Assembly (NCBI RefSeq): GCF_963576675.1
Contig: NC_088918.1
Location: 48,455,501-48,519,500, forward strand
DNA length: 64,000 nt
From: Euphorbia lathyris
Taxonomy: Eukaryota; Streptophyta; Magnoliopsida; Malpighiales; Euphorbiaceae
Reading direction: 5' to 3'
Below the pieces are notes generated by a model that ran no database searches, had not been told where the DNA came from, and saw only the letters and a program-made list of their open reading frames with translations. Both the position numbers and the translations under genes were made by a program. Each line of letters opens with the position of its first letter. Position 1 is the first letter of the stretch. Positions 45,125 to 56,815 of the stretch are shown here, one piece after another.

Positions 45125-46613
45125 TAAATGAGAGATTGAGTAATGATTTTATATTTTTTTCCTTTATATTTTTTTCCTTTATGGAATTGTCTTCCAATTT
45201 TTTTATATTTTTTTCCTTTATGGAATTGTATTTAAAATTAGTCTTATGGTTTAAAAGAAATTCTTAGTTTATTGATTAGTGAGGGTTTAATTACTTCTTC
45301 TCTAATATGTTAATTGTCTCCATTAGTTTAGATATGATTAAGCTTAGTTAATTCACTCTCTCTTTTTATTGAACCCGATAGGAAATTCTGATATCCCTTC
45401 AGTCAATTGAGAGACGAGCTCTTTGGTTCTTGCTTCGGTTTAAAATTCAGGTGAGTGGTAATTATAGTACATGATACAATTTGATTGAAATATCAGACTT
45501 TAAACTGTTTATCAAAAATTAGCATTTGACTGTATTTTCCCTTTCATAAAAGCGTATATTTTGAACCTTATTTTTACTAAATATCCTTAGTATTGGAGCG
45601 TATATTCTGGGAACAGGCCTTTATATTGATTTGTTTGATTATCAGTTACAATGAAATTTTTAAGATTTTGATTTGATTTGATTTGTAGCTCCTGATATGA
45701 AATTTATCGTCGTCACTACTTTTATTTTTAGAAATCTGATAATCTGTTCAATCAGTTATGATTTTCTGACTTATATATATATATATATATATACATATAT
45801 GTTTTCAAACTAGTATAAGCGCTCAGTATCTCTATATCTGTTATCTGGCCTCTCACCGATCTTCATAACATTAGGATTTTGCATCTGTCTTTGAGTCAGG
45901 TTGTCAATTGTCAGTTTGTCGTCTGTTGTGTCAGCATTAGAATCATGCATAAGATCGGTGAAGACAATTATCTGTTATATGTATCTGTTACTGGTAGCAC
46001 TTACCATTTATCTGGCCCTAGTGGTGTGCAGTATCACCACTCTGTTACACTATACCATGCGTTTTAAAGCTTTTGTTTTATTTTCTGATTATTCTATTAT
46101 TTGATATTTTGAAAGGCTTCCGGATTTTGTTTGACAATTGATTTCTAGTATTTTGAATTGATTATCTTATATTGACCCTTTAGTTTAACTGATTTTGAAA
46201 TACTGCATTTTGAACTACAATTGATATGATTTAAGAATATCAGCCTGCCTACCTGTTCCTTTTCTGTTATGTGCTATAGCTACTGCTCACTGAGGTTTTC
46301 GCTCGTATAGATGAAAATCCTATACCACGTTGAATCTTTCTTTTTCAGATTAAAGTTCATGTTCGTGAAGTAACCATTGGATTGATATTGAAGGAGACTA
46401 CTTAATAATTTAGCTTTATATTATTTTTCTTTAGACTTTGATTATTGAGATTTGACCTGAATAGTTAGGTTCCTTTAAGGTTTATGATGTAATCTCAATG
46501 AATTTGATATTCTGTTAGTTAATTTTGGACTTTCCATTAGTTCAGAATAAGGCTAGCATAGGTTAAAGTTAATTTATTTATGCGCCGGTCATGACCTGGG
46601 TTGGGTCGTGACA
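44470..46613 (+). repeat. Tekay 3' LTR
   Basis: 2,144 bp; (AT)n at about 45,056-45,121, a short tandem duplication of TATTTTTTTCCTTTATGGAA near 45,150-45,230, and the 244 bp (46,230-46,473) that the 5' LTR has lost. Confidence 0.92.
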
Positions 46614-46618
46614 TTTTC

Positions 46619-48363
46619 AAACTATATAAAGGCAATTACTTTTAAGAACTAAATAAGTCTAAATAAAAAGAAATCCCTAAGTTTATTTAAAGTGATTATA
46701 AAGTGTTCATACAAGCATGAAGTGAGACAAAACATTATAATAAACTAATAAACTTAAAACCACCCCAAGTCAAGTAATATGTTTTTAATAGGGATTGACA
46801 TAATACTGTAGAGACTTGTATGTAACAATGTTTTCTGTTGAGACAGAGAGCTGATCTCACAAGCTTCAGATATGCAGATATCTGGACAGTTACATGGATC
46901 CAGTGAAGGAGTTCATTAGGATTGGGGACCCAACTTGAGATAACAGGATGGATGGATTTATCCTTTGTCACATATTCATCACATTGGTATTAATAGGTAT
47001 AAGTAATCCTCAGACTCAAAGGAATGTTAATTAGTGATTCTGGATTATGGAATGTGATGCTTTGGCTCTGTTCAAACATGATCCATAACAGAGATGACTC
47101 TGGGGTGTGTGCGGGCAGGTGTTAGGTATCATAAGAAGTAATTGCAGGATAGTTAACATTGGATTGAGCATTTGTCACTCCCGATAAATGGGAGATACGT
47201 CCAAGGATCGCTTGTGGAAGACTTGACTCTAAATTCTAGTAAGGTGATAGCTTAAGACTTGAAATAGAGATTTCAGTTAACCTATCTATTCAGAGTTAAC
47301 TCGACTTGTACAAGTAAAACGAACGTCTCGCTATATGTGACTTGACATAATCCATAGTCATAAGATTCTGTTCAATGATGTAGTTGATAAAGGATCGAAT
47401 TATACTGTAACTAATACAGAAAGGTCAACGACGGAATCAACCTGTCTTCTTATAGCTCTGGGGGAATGTTTACAGTTCTGCCTATCACAATCCTCGCACT
47501 CATTCCGTTATACAAAGATTAAATGTAATTTTGGAAAATTAGTTTAATGGTTGTATACGGCTAGTAGTAATAAGAACCTAATGGGTCACACATAAGACTT
47601 GGAACCAAAAAGAGGAATGAATATTAATTAATTGATGGAAGCCCAACTAAGTCCACTAAGGCCCAAATAATGGAGGGGGGCGAAATTTAGTGTCATTAGA
47701 CACATGTGGGAATTAATTTAATTTTGACAATTTTAATTAGATTATAATTGTAGATTAAATTAATGATAGGATAATTTAGTTAGAAGATTTATTGTGATTA
47801 AATAACTTCTAATTATTATCCTATTAAATCAGTTAATATTATCTTTATATATATATTTGGATACAAATATAGATAATAACAAATAAGAGTTTTATTCCGG
47901 ATACAACTCTTAATTAGTAACCTAATTCTATCTAATTAGGGTTTAGATATAAGAGGTTATAAATACTCCCTCCTACTACATATTTCGACCAACCTAGTCC
48001 ATCCCAATGAGAGATAAATTTCGACCGCTGCCGTAGAGGACGATATTTCCACCGATTTCTTCCATTCAATTGATTTTATCTCTTTCTCATTATCCTTGAT
48101 CTTGTGTTGATTTGTTAGAGATAATCTATTTTGATTGTTATTCCTGGTTGAGATTCTAACTTGTTTGACCTTGTGTTTTTGTTTGTGCTCGTGAACTCGG
48201 AACTAGAGTTGAGGGCAATTCGCTAGCAACAGTAGATAGTTCATCTAAAAGGTATTTCCTTCCATCATTCCTTGTATGAAATAACGATTAACGGATCTTG
48301 GTTTATGGAAATAGGTTAAAAATTTTATATTTCCTCTGCCAAACGTTTGCCTATTTTCCTTCA
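46619..48363 (+). repeat. Copia B 3' LTR, second piece
   Basis: Resumes AAACTATATAAAGGCAATTAC after TTTTC and ends TTTTCCTTCA, matching 28,250-30,000. Confidence 0.92.
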
Positions 48364-49051
48364 GATATCGTGTTATTAAATTTTGGATTGAGCTTGATAC
48401 TATGTCTTGCAAGATTAAACGATAGCAGTACCGTTATAAAAAGTACTTATATTATGAAGTCTCAAGGTTATGTGTCTTGCAAGAGTAGACGATAACGCAT
48501 ACCTATTTTGATGTTAAACACCATAAGACCATTAGACATATTTCACTTAGGTTTAGCTATGACCCTTAAAATAAATATAATAACTTTAGGGTATTATGTG
48601 TAATAAAGAGTTTGGTTTGGAATGTCACCTATTTAATTTTAATGATTTCATGATATATAATATATATGAACTGTATGTGTATCTATAAATTTTCCTAATT
48701 ATGCTTATTGAGTAGGTAGCTCACCCTTTGCCATGTTGAAATTTTCAGGCTAGGTTCAGAGGTTCTCCTATTTGCTAGATTTTTAGGTTTACCTTACATT
48801 CATGCTGGCCAGCATAATCATCTCATTCCCATTAGCAATTTCATACACATTCATTATGATTTATTATATTATTGGTTAGGATTAATTGCCTAAATTTAAT
48901 TAAATATTATTGACGGATTAAAATATTTGATTAATTATTTAGCCATTTGGTTATGAGATTTTGATAGATGGAAATAAATGAGGAGACTTTATGTAGTTAT
49001 GTTGGCGTTTATGCTTAATTATGATAATTGTTTGGTTTCATGTGTGTTTTC
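48364..49051 (+). mobile_element. Tekay-like gypsy LTR, piece 3
   Basis: Starts with the copia B duplication GATAT and continues in AT-rich sequence with GAGTAGGTAGCTCACCC and TTTTCAGGCTAGG, typical of Tekay LTR interiors. It is cut at 49,052 by the hAT element. No gene. Confidence 0.5.
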
Positions 49052-49584
49052 TAGGGGTGTTCAAATATGGATGAGTTATTATAACCCATCCATTCTCCAC
49101 CCATCCAACTCATGGAATATGCATAGATGGGTTATAGATGGGTTCCATGGGTTGGATGGGTTACAAAAAAAATTATATGACTTACATGGATTGGGTTATA
49201 ATAACCCAGCTAATTAACCCACCAACCCAACTTAAAGAAAAAATAAGAAAAAGCGTGAAAATAAGAAAACGTCAAAAATGGAAAATACATGAAAACCTAA
49301 AAAATGGAAAACATGTGACAAACCGAAAAAGGTGAAAATGGAAAAAACGTGAAACAAATGAAAAAAACGTGAAAACGAAAACAGAACATACCAAATGGAA
49401 AAGACTAATGTGGAAAATGTAAAACAAAAAAGGATAATTTAAGTTTTTTATGTTTTTTTATAATTCAGTTGGATTAATAATATATTGAAAGTTTGGTTAG
49501 ATTTAAAATCCAACCAAATCGAATCCAAAATATAATATATTTTAAGAAAAAAGCTTTAATTATATTTTATAAACTTATAACTAG

Positions 49585-49589
49585 AATAG
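49585..49589. repeat. Target site duplication of Tat element, left copy
   Basis: AATAG, identical to 59,666-59,670. Confidence 0.92.
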
Positions 49590-50097
49590 TGATGACTGGT
49601 GGTAAATTCTCGATCGGCGATCTTCCCTGTGGGGGGCGCCGTTGGGATCGGCATGGGGAAGCTCTGATGCTAAAGTCAGTATAGTGTAGAAGAATAAACT
49701 GTAAGCACGAAGTAGGGTTAAGGAGAGCATGAATGTGTACCTCAATAGCTTGGAATACAAGCTATTTATAGTCATATAGTTGTAACTCTTGGTAACTAGA
49801 AAGTCTCTATTAATGCCTCATTAATGGCGGTTACTAATCTTATTCAAGTATGACCGTTAGCTCATTAATGGTTTAATAGTTGCCTTTATTGGGAATCGGC
49901 TCAGCCGTTCGGGGGGCGTATCGAGGCGAGATGGCGGGTCTTCCGAGTGTTTGACTATTGATGGCGTATGGTGGAATCCATGTGATCCGCCATCCAGTTG
50001 GCTTTCTTGATACGCCATAACTTTCATGATCATCTTTATACGCGGTCGTTTGGTTAATTACTCTTTTGGTCCCGTAAATAATATCCGGATGTTATCA
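49590..50097 (-). repeat. Tat 3' LTR
   Basis: 508 bp. The plus strand after it reads CAAGCCCCCCCTA, so the coding strand has a polypurine tract AGGGGGGGCTTG just before the LTR. Confidence 0.92.
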
Positions 50098-50443
50098 CAA
50101 GCCCCCCCTAAAGTGCCGCTAAAGTCCTTTAGGGCTTTTGATCTTCTTGGTGTGCCGTCAATAGGCGTCGCATTGATGGCTGCTCTGTCCCAGGCCATTC
50201 ACCGAGTGACAAGTGTCGGGGACACACCGCTCGAGGTAAGTGGCGCCTTTCTTCTAAAACTCCCTCTTTCTCTCTCTTCCGTTTTACTTTCCCATTTGCT
50301 AAAGCTTTCGATTCTCACCTAAATTTCTCCGGAGCTCTCCATGTGTCAAGAACTTCGAGTATCTAAAGCTTCCTCCTTTTAACTTCAAATTTTCATGTAA
50401 GTTGGTCTTCGCATTTCTTTTGTTTATCTGTCGTCTTGTTTTT

Positions 50444-52660
50444 ATGAGTTCCTCTTCCAGTTCTACTACTGAGCTCTTTAACTTGACCACTTTCACTGAT
50501 TATTCACTTAGTTTAGAGTATTCTGAGAGCACGAACTCTTCTGAGAGTACCCCGAGTTGCGATTTGTCTGAATTGCATAGTGTTGTGAGAGAGCGTAGGA
50601 ACCGTTGTTTTGGGTTTACGGAAACCAGAATTCTTTCGCCACTGCAGCCCCTGTTGCTCCGGTGGTAAATTCTAGAACTGTTTCAGGGATGGAGGCTTCT
50701 TCTTCGACCCCAACCAGGAAAAAGGGGCCTCATGCGGAGATCACTTCATCCCGTATGAGTCCCACGGATCTTGCCTATTTGGCGGATTGCTATCCGTGGA
50801 TGAAGAACTATGAGATCATATTGGCGGATGCCCACCAACGTCTCGCCTGTCCCCCTAGGGGATTCCTTTCTGTGTATAGGAGCCACGTTGAAAGGGGTTT
50901 CCGTCTTCCTCTTCCCAAAGTAATGGGAGATATCCTTGACTTTTTTGGGATCACTGTCAGCCAGCTGCATCCGAACGGCTGGTTTGACATGGCGCTAGAT
51001 ACTTTCTTAGCCTCTAATCTCGGGGTAACCCTTGCTCCTCGGGTCTTCTGATCCCTCCATAAGCCTTCTAAGTGACAATGCGAATCTTTCATAACTTTTG
51101 TCAAGTTTAGAGGCTATTCACCTTTCTGTGATAAGATGTCCAACGTTCATCTCTGGGATGAAAAGTTTTTCTTCGTCAAGCTAAAAGAGGGCGAATCTTT
51201 GGGATTCCCAGAAAATTGGAACCACAAACCTCAACATATGGCAGGAGATTTGATTCAATTGACTCCTCTTGAAGCAAATGTGGCGAATCTCATGAGGAGT
51301 GTCAATACAGACTTCTGGACGTACGCTGATGCCCTAGAGTTTATGATGAGCGGGGTCCCATTGGTCCGCTGAGTGGGGACTCAGATCACCCATATGAATT
51401 TTACCCAACTTGACGAAGGTACCTCTATTCTTCCTTTTGGTTATTTTGTTGTCCCCTTGTCAGGGAGTTGTCTGAAGCCAGTCGCGCCCTTGTAGAGAGG
51501 CGAAAGAAGATGAAGGAACATGAGGCGAAGAAGGATGCGCCAGTGGCGAATCTTAGTAAAAAGGATGGGAAACGCCTTCTGGATGGTGCCCCACTTCCTG
51601 TCGGAAAGAGGACAAGGGTGGCTCCCGCAGGTGGAGCAAAGCTGCTAGCAGATGCCTCAAGGGCGTCAAAGCCCAAGATCGATTGGTTGGGTTTCAATCA
51701 AGAACATGTATAGCTCTTCCTCCTTACTCTGTTTTTTTGCTTCAGGCCCTAATTCCCTATTTTTCCATCTAGGTGACCAAACCTGATTTGGGGAAATACT
51801 GGTTCGATAAGTATGGGGAAAAAGGGGCCCTTGAGAGCGAATCAGTCATAAATGACTTAGATGAGGCAATCAGCCAACTGGGAAAAGTGAAGGAGAGCCG
51901 AACTAAGCATTCTGGATCCGCCCATGCTAAGATGGGAAAAAAGGATCTCCTTACGGTAAGTTTCCCTTTATTTCACATTTTTGGATGAAAGAGTGATCCT
52001 GGTTTTGGTGATTTTGTTTTCTAAGTGTCCATTTTTCTTAATCAGGCGTACGCCCATATGTGTGCGATGGAGGCGGATCTACTCCAAGGTGTAGCCGACA
52101 AAGCCACTATCAAAAAGATGGAGAATGACATGGTCGTGATCAGTGCCAATGCAACTGCCGCCATAGCTCTTAATGAGAGCAAGGACGCCAAAATCCAAGA
52201 GCTAGAGAAGAAGATAGCTGATGATGCCAAAGATCACCGGGCCGCATTGTCAAATGGGGAGATTTTGGCGGGTAGCCGTGCTTATTATTATGGCGAGCGG
52301 ATCATGGCTTATGTTAGGCTTGCTTATCTAGAGATAGACTTCGTTGATCCCGAATACATCGTTCCCGAGGCTGAGGATGCTATCAAATATGACAGAATGG
52401 TGAACTTTTGTGACTTTATCCACGATCAAGTCCGGAAGGAGCTGAGGGGCTCAAATGAAGAAGATAAGAAACCTGTTTTCAACCTCGAGGCGGATGACCT
52501 TAGTGAAGCATCCAAAGAGGTAGTTGACAAGGTTGATGTTGTGGAGATTGATGGCGAAGTTCCTCAGGCGGGGATTATTACCGTGGAGAATGAGGCTCCT
52601 CCAAAGGATGCACCTTTAGAGGAAGGTGCAACCGAGGATGCCAAACTTAGCTTATTTTGA
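50444..52660 (+). pseudogene. Tat antisense accessory gene (multi-exon)
   Basis: Runs opposite to gag-pol from just inside the 3' LTR. It starts MSSSSSSTTELFNLTTF (Ser-rich); a small frameshift near 50,620 leads to MEASSSTPTRKKG and the putative gypsy-type transposon domain (PTDLAYLADCYPWMKNYEI, RLPLPKVMGDILDFFGITVS, then SNVHLWDEKFFFVKLKEG after stops at 51,049 and about 51,072). Three segments have intron ends: 51,419-51,463, 51,708-51,772 and 51,956-52,045, each GT…AG. The last two rejoin the frame exactly; the first needs one indel. The C-terminal part has a Lys/Arg-rich segment, a coiled-coil-like stretch (KMENDMVVISANATA…LEKKIADD) and an acidic tail ending at 52,660. Such antisense genes are known in Tat-lineage elements; their role is unknown. 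Confidence 0.75.
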
Positions 52661-53188
52661 ATGTAACCAAGTACAATATTTTGTTTTTAATGAATCCTTT
52701 TTTCCTGAATTTTACTTTATGCTTTATATCTTTTAGCAAGTAATTTTCTGGATTTAGGACTTGTTTTGATTGTTTAGGGTAGGTGGCCAGCCATACCCCG
52801 AAGTGTGGGCCTTTTTTGAAGGCTAGAAGCTTTTATTCCCTTTGAGGAAGTTAAGCTGCCCTAGGCGATCGATTTTTTCCTATCTTTGAGGTAAATCGAT
52901 CCGCCGGCGGGTCTTTTGATTCTCTTTTGAGGAGAAGATTGAGGGTGTAAAGATCTCATGTTTGAGATATTTTTAACCCGCCTTTGACGGTGATCAATCA
53001 TTTTCCTATCTTTGAGGTAGATTGATCCGCCATTGGGATTGTTGTTCTCCTATCTTTGAGGAGAGGGTAGATATGCCATGAAGGCATTGTTCTACCATGT
53101 GAATGCTTTTGTTGCCTCCCCTTTTGAATCTGGAATATTTATATTTCTGCCAAAAATACTTAAGAAAGAAATTGCAAAAAATTTCATT
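52661..53188. repeat. Spacer between convergent genes with repeated inverted motifs
   Basis: No gene. Three or four copies of TCCTATCTTTGAGGTA, at about 52,886, 53,004 and 53,050 with weaker relatives between. Two copies are flanked by inverted arms (GATCGATT…AAATCGATC, GATCAATC…GATTGATC), so each can form a stem-loop. It lies where the antisense gene and pol both end. Confidence 0.7.
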
Positions 53189-54450
53189 TTATTGAATGGC
53201 GATTCGCCTTATTACAGCAACTTGGTCTTTTATGTGAGCCTCGTTAAAACCTTTAATAAGAAAAACCACATGGGATAAAACCTTACTAAAGGAAAAAGAG
53301 TACTCAAGACCTTTGATTACATTTCTGGTGAAGTATTTGCGGAGGTTCTGGATATTCCACGTCCGTGGTAGTGTGTTTCCCTCCATGTCCTGAATCTTGA
53401 AAGTGGCGGGTCCAATCTTGGCAACTATTTTTTATGGGCCCGTCCATATGACTCCCAGTTTTCCTTTGCCTTCCATGGATTGAATTTTGTCAGCTTTCCG
53501 GAGCACCAAATCTCATTGATTCAGATCTACGAGCTTGGCGTTTCTATCGTGATAGGCTGCAATCCTTTGCTTATAAGTGGCGATTCGGACATACGCCTTC
53601 TCCCTTTTTGCCTCCAGTTGATCAAGACTTTCCCTTAACCTTTTATCGTTCTGGTCTTCACAATAGAATATGACTCTGTCACTTGGGATCTAAACTTCTA
53701 TGGGAATAACAGCTTCTACTCCATAGGTGAGGACAAATGGTGTTTCACCTGTTGCAGTTCGAGGAGTGGTTTTGTATGCCCACATGACATTCATCAACTG
53801 ATCCGCCCATTTCTTGTTATGCTCACCCAATCTCTTCTTTATGCCTTTCATGATCGTTCGGTTGGTGACTTCGGTCATTCCATTTGATTGCGGGTAGTAT
53901 ACTGAGGCGAATCTATTTTGGATGCCTTGATTCTGGCAAAATGACCTGAACTCCTCGCAATTGAACTGCGTCCCATTATCCGTGATAATTGTGTAGGGGA
54001 CTCCGAATCTCCCCACAATATTGTCTCTCACGAAGTCTACCATTCGTTCTGCACTTATTGTGGAAACAGCTTCGGCCTCTACCCATTTTGTAAAGTGATC
54101 AACATCTACTACCACATATTTCCTCTGTCTCTTTGTGGAAGGAAAAGGACCGACGATGTTGATACCCCATGTGGCGAAAGGTCATCCTTCAATGATGGGC
54201 TTTTGTAGATGCTTGGCCGTATGGGATTCATTTGCATGAACCTGGCAGTTGTGACGAGACTCCACCAACTTCTAGGCATCAAGTTCCACAGTAGGGCAAT
54301 AGAATCCAGAAAACCTGGACTTCTTAAGAATGGTGGTGGATGTTTCATAGGCTCCACATGCATCCTCATGTAATTCCCTGATAATCTCCTATCCCTCTTC
54401 TGTTGTAACATACTTCAACCAAGGCTGGCTAAAAGATTTTCAGTACAGGT
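53189..54450 (-). pseudogene. Tat integrase
   Basis: Frame-shifted N-terminal zinc region at about 54,411-54,109. The catalytic core at 54,115-53,690 reads VVDVDHFTKWVEAEAV, TIITDNGTQFN and YYPQSNGMTEVTNRTI, with all three acidic residues visible. The C-terminal part to about 53,330 contains YKQRIAAYHDRNAK, DLVLRKAD, GKLGVIWTGP and WNIQNLRKYF with two stops. The last residues to 53,189 may be beyond the natural end. Confidence 0.85.
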
Positions 54451-54634
54451 GATTGTTTATCATGGAGAAATATGCTGCTTTTCTCACCGTCTGTCTAGCT
54501 TCTTCTTTGTCTTGAGGCAAAGATCCATCTGTAAGATACTGCTGGATCGGCGATCTCCAGTTGCTTACGATGGATGTAAGAAGAGCTATGACTTCTGGGG
54601 CGAATGCTGGTCTGGTTTTCACTTCGAATGGGCA

Positions 54635-55186
54635 CTATAGATCCACCCATTGATCCTTGGTAAAAGCCAACTTAGCCAGGTGGTCTGCTTCTGTATTTGA
54701 CCCTCGAAGTACATGGATCAATTCCCATTTTGTTTCTTTGCTTTCCAAGTGGGTCAATAGCCTTTTGGCCTCCTCCACGTATCTGACCAGGGTTTCATCT
54801 TTCACATCAAAGTTTTTGATTACCTGGTTAACCATCAGTTTGGAGTCACTATAGATCACAACCTGTTCTGGTGTAATCTCCCTTAACAGGCATAGTCCGA
54901 GTATCAAGGCCTCATATTCTGCAGCGTTGTTTGTTATGGGGAACTCTAGCTTCGCAGCATAATGTAACTTGATGTAGTGAGGTCCCTTGATTACTACACC
55001 TATCCCAACGCCTTCTGCTGATGAAGCCCCATCGGTGTACATCGTCCATTCCTCCAACTTTGGCTTAGGGGGATTAATACCTTCTTCGGTGAATTCGTTC
55101 ACAAAGTCTGCCAAGCCTTGGCTTTTCAAGGCGGATCTACCTTCATAGCGGATGTCGAATTCACCCAGGTGGATGGCCCATTCCAT
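54635..55186 (-). pseudogene. Tat second (archaeal-type) RNase H
   Basis: Uninterrupted domain: WTMYTDGASSAEGVGIGVVI, NNAAEYEALILGLCLL, VVIYSDSKLMVNQV and GSNTEADHLAKLA. The acidic residues of the RNase H active site (D, E, D, D) are all present. This extra domain separates the Tat lineage from other gypsy elements and may supply RNase H activity in place of the older domain. It lies between the first RNase H and integrase; stops separate it from both. Confidence 0.88.
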
Positions 55187-55210
55187 TAGCCTCCCTGAAG
55201 TTTCTGGCTT

Positions 55211-55477
55211 CTATAGTACCTTCCTCATAGGTATGTTGGTACGGACGATGACTGTGTGAGCCTGAAAATAGGGTCTAAGGCGAATCGAGGTGGTGACCAC
55301 GGGTAGCGCCATCTTATCCAATCTGGAATACTGAGTTTCTGCATCCTTCAGGACTTTGCTCACATAGTAAATTGGATATTGTTGGCCATCTTCTTCTCTG
55401 ATCATGACAGTGCAAACCGCTTTATCAGTGACAGAAACATACATGTATAGATTCTCACTTTCAAGGGACCGACTCAT
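55211..55477 (-). pseudogene. Tat first RNase H
   Basis: LYMYVSVTDKAVCTVMIREEDG, IYYVSKVLKDAETQYSRLDK and AHTVIVRTN. This is the gypsy RNase H fold in degraded form, as is usual in Tat elements. A stop lies on each side. Confidence 0.8.
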
Positions 55478-55714
55478 TAAAGGAGGTTCTGTGAGGAAAC
55501 GCTTGATTCCTTCGAAGGCTAGCTTGCAATCTTCGTTCTATTCAAATGCTTTCTGCTTCTTAATCACCTCATAGAATGGCTGACATCTTCGAGCAGAGCA
55601 TGAGATGAATCTGCCAAGTGCTATGATCTGCCCGTTGAGGCGTTGCACCTCTCTAACATTTTGCGGTGCTTTCATATTCAATACAACCTTGATCTTGTCT
55701 GGATTAGGGCCCAC

Positions 55715-56815
55715 TCACTTCTGACTGATCATATATCCCAAGAGCTTTCCATAAGTTGCCCCGAAAGTACACTTCTCTGGGTTCAGCTTGATATTGTGAT
55801 GGCGAAGGACTCCCAAGACTTCTTTTATGTCCTTATCATGCTTTTCCATTGTGGTGCTTTTGATGATCATATCATTCACATACACCGAGAAGTTATTGCC
55901 CTTCCTTCCTTCGAATATCTTGTTCATCATCCGCTGGTAGGTTGCTCCAGCATTCTTGAGCCCAAAAGTCATAACCTTAAAGCAATAGGTTGCCTGGTGG
56001 GTTACAAAGGAAGTTTTGATCATGTCAGATGGCTCCATGGGGATCTGATGATAGCTCGATTTCACATCTGTAAAGGAATATATGACATGTCCTGCAGTTG
56101 CGTCAACTAAGATGTCAATGCAAGGCAAGGGGTAGTTGTCCTTAGGACACGCCTTATTAAGGTTTGTGAAGTCAATACACATGAGATACAATCTGCCTGC
56201 CTTCTTAACCAGGACCACGTTCGCCAACCATTGCGTATAAATAACTTCCTCAATGGCGTCTGCTTTTTCTAGCTTAGATATCTCCTCCTCGATCACTTTC
56301 TGTCTCTCTGGACCATGGTTCCTTCTTTTCTGAGCTACAGGAACCGCATCTTCGGCAATATTAAGTTTATGAGTGATCACGTCCGGGCTGACCCTTGTGA
56401 GGATCTCGTCCTTCCATGCAAACACGTCTTTTGACTCAATGAGGACCTTCGTGACATCATCTTTGATTTCAGCTCTCAATCCTTTGGCGATCCGTACTTG
56501 CTTTCCATCCGCAATGAGGAACATTTCTGTATCTCTAAGGGCGGCTGTAACAAGCTCATCTTCTTCCTCGTCCTTAGATTGTGGGCGAATTGATAAGGAT
56601 GCAGAGTATGTCTCTTGAGCCACTTTTTGATTCCCACTGATCATTACTCCTCCCTTAGCCGTATGGATGTACATCGCCAAGTGGCGTATCGATATTAGAG
56701 CGGCCACTTCTGAGATAAAAGGGGCGCCCCTAGATGATGTTGTACGCCAATTGTCCATCCATAATGGAGAACTCGAGATCTCCAATCCATGCTTGATCCT
56801 CATCCGCCAATTCAC
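55715..56815 (-). pseudogene. Tat reverse transcriptase, catalytic Asp lost
   Basis: Linker and RT in one frame: DVITHKLNIAEDAVPV, WLANVVLVKKAGRLYLMCID, NKACPKDNYPLPCID, HQIPMEPSD and MTFGLKNAGATYQRMMN. The active site reads YVNDM instead of YVDDM near 55,875, a G-to-A change in the first catalytic Asp, so this RT should be inactive. The conserved FMDAYSGYNQI motif is altered to FTDVKSSYHQI. Confidence 0.9.

Larger units (their letters stand above)
37612..46613 (+). mobile_element. Ty3/gypsy chromovirus, Tekay lineage
   Basis: 9,002 bp, with TTTTC duplications at 37,607-37,611 and 46,614-46,618. LTRs 37,612-39,472 and 44,470-46,613 read TGTAATAACC…GGGTCGTGACA. It has an initiator-Met primer site, gag, protease, RT, RNase H, integrase and a C-terminal chromodomain-like segment in chromovirus order, and a polypurine tract. 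Several stops fit CG to TG or TGG to TAG changes, the mark of methylated, silenced DNA. The 5' LTR lacks 244 bp that the 3' LTR retains. Confidence 0.92.
28145..48363 (+). mobile_element. Ty1/copia LTR retrotransposon B (interrupted)
   Basis: Plus-strand copia element closely related to A: its gag begins with almost the same residues and its 5' LTR is 1,856 bp, the same length as A's. The 5' LTR is 28,145-30,000. The 3' LTR is 37,513-37,611 plus 46,619-48,363, split by a Tekay element. The internal region holds a MITE, a fold-back element, a GC-rich hairpin cluster, gag and a broken pol. It is more decayed than A, with several stops, frameshifts and at least three internal deletions in pol. 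Confidence 0.92.

Noticed and set aside
48978..49217. 79-codon frame overlapping the left end of the hAT element
   Set aside because: It crosses the boundary between the Tekay-like LTR and the hAT terminal repeat, so it cannot be an old gene.
50746..51104. Minus-strand frames opposite the Tat antisense gene
   Set aside because: They are shadows of the plus-strand coding sequence, which has recognisable domain blocks.
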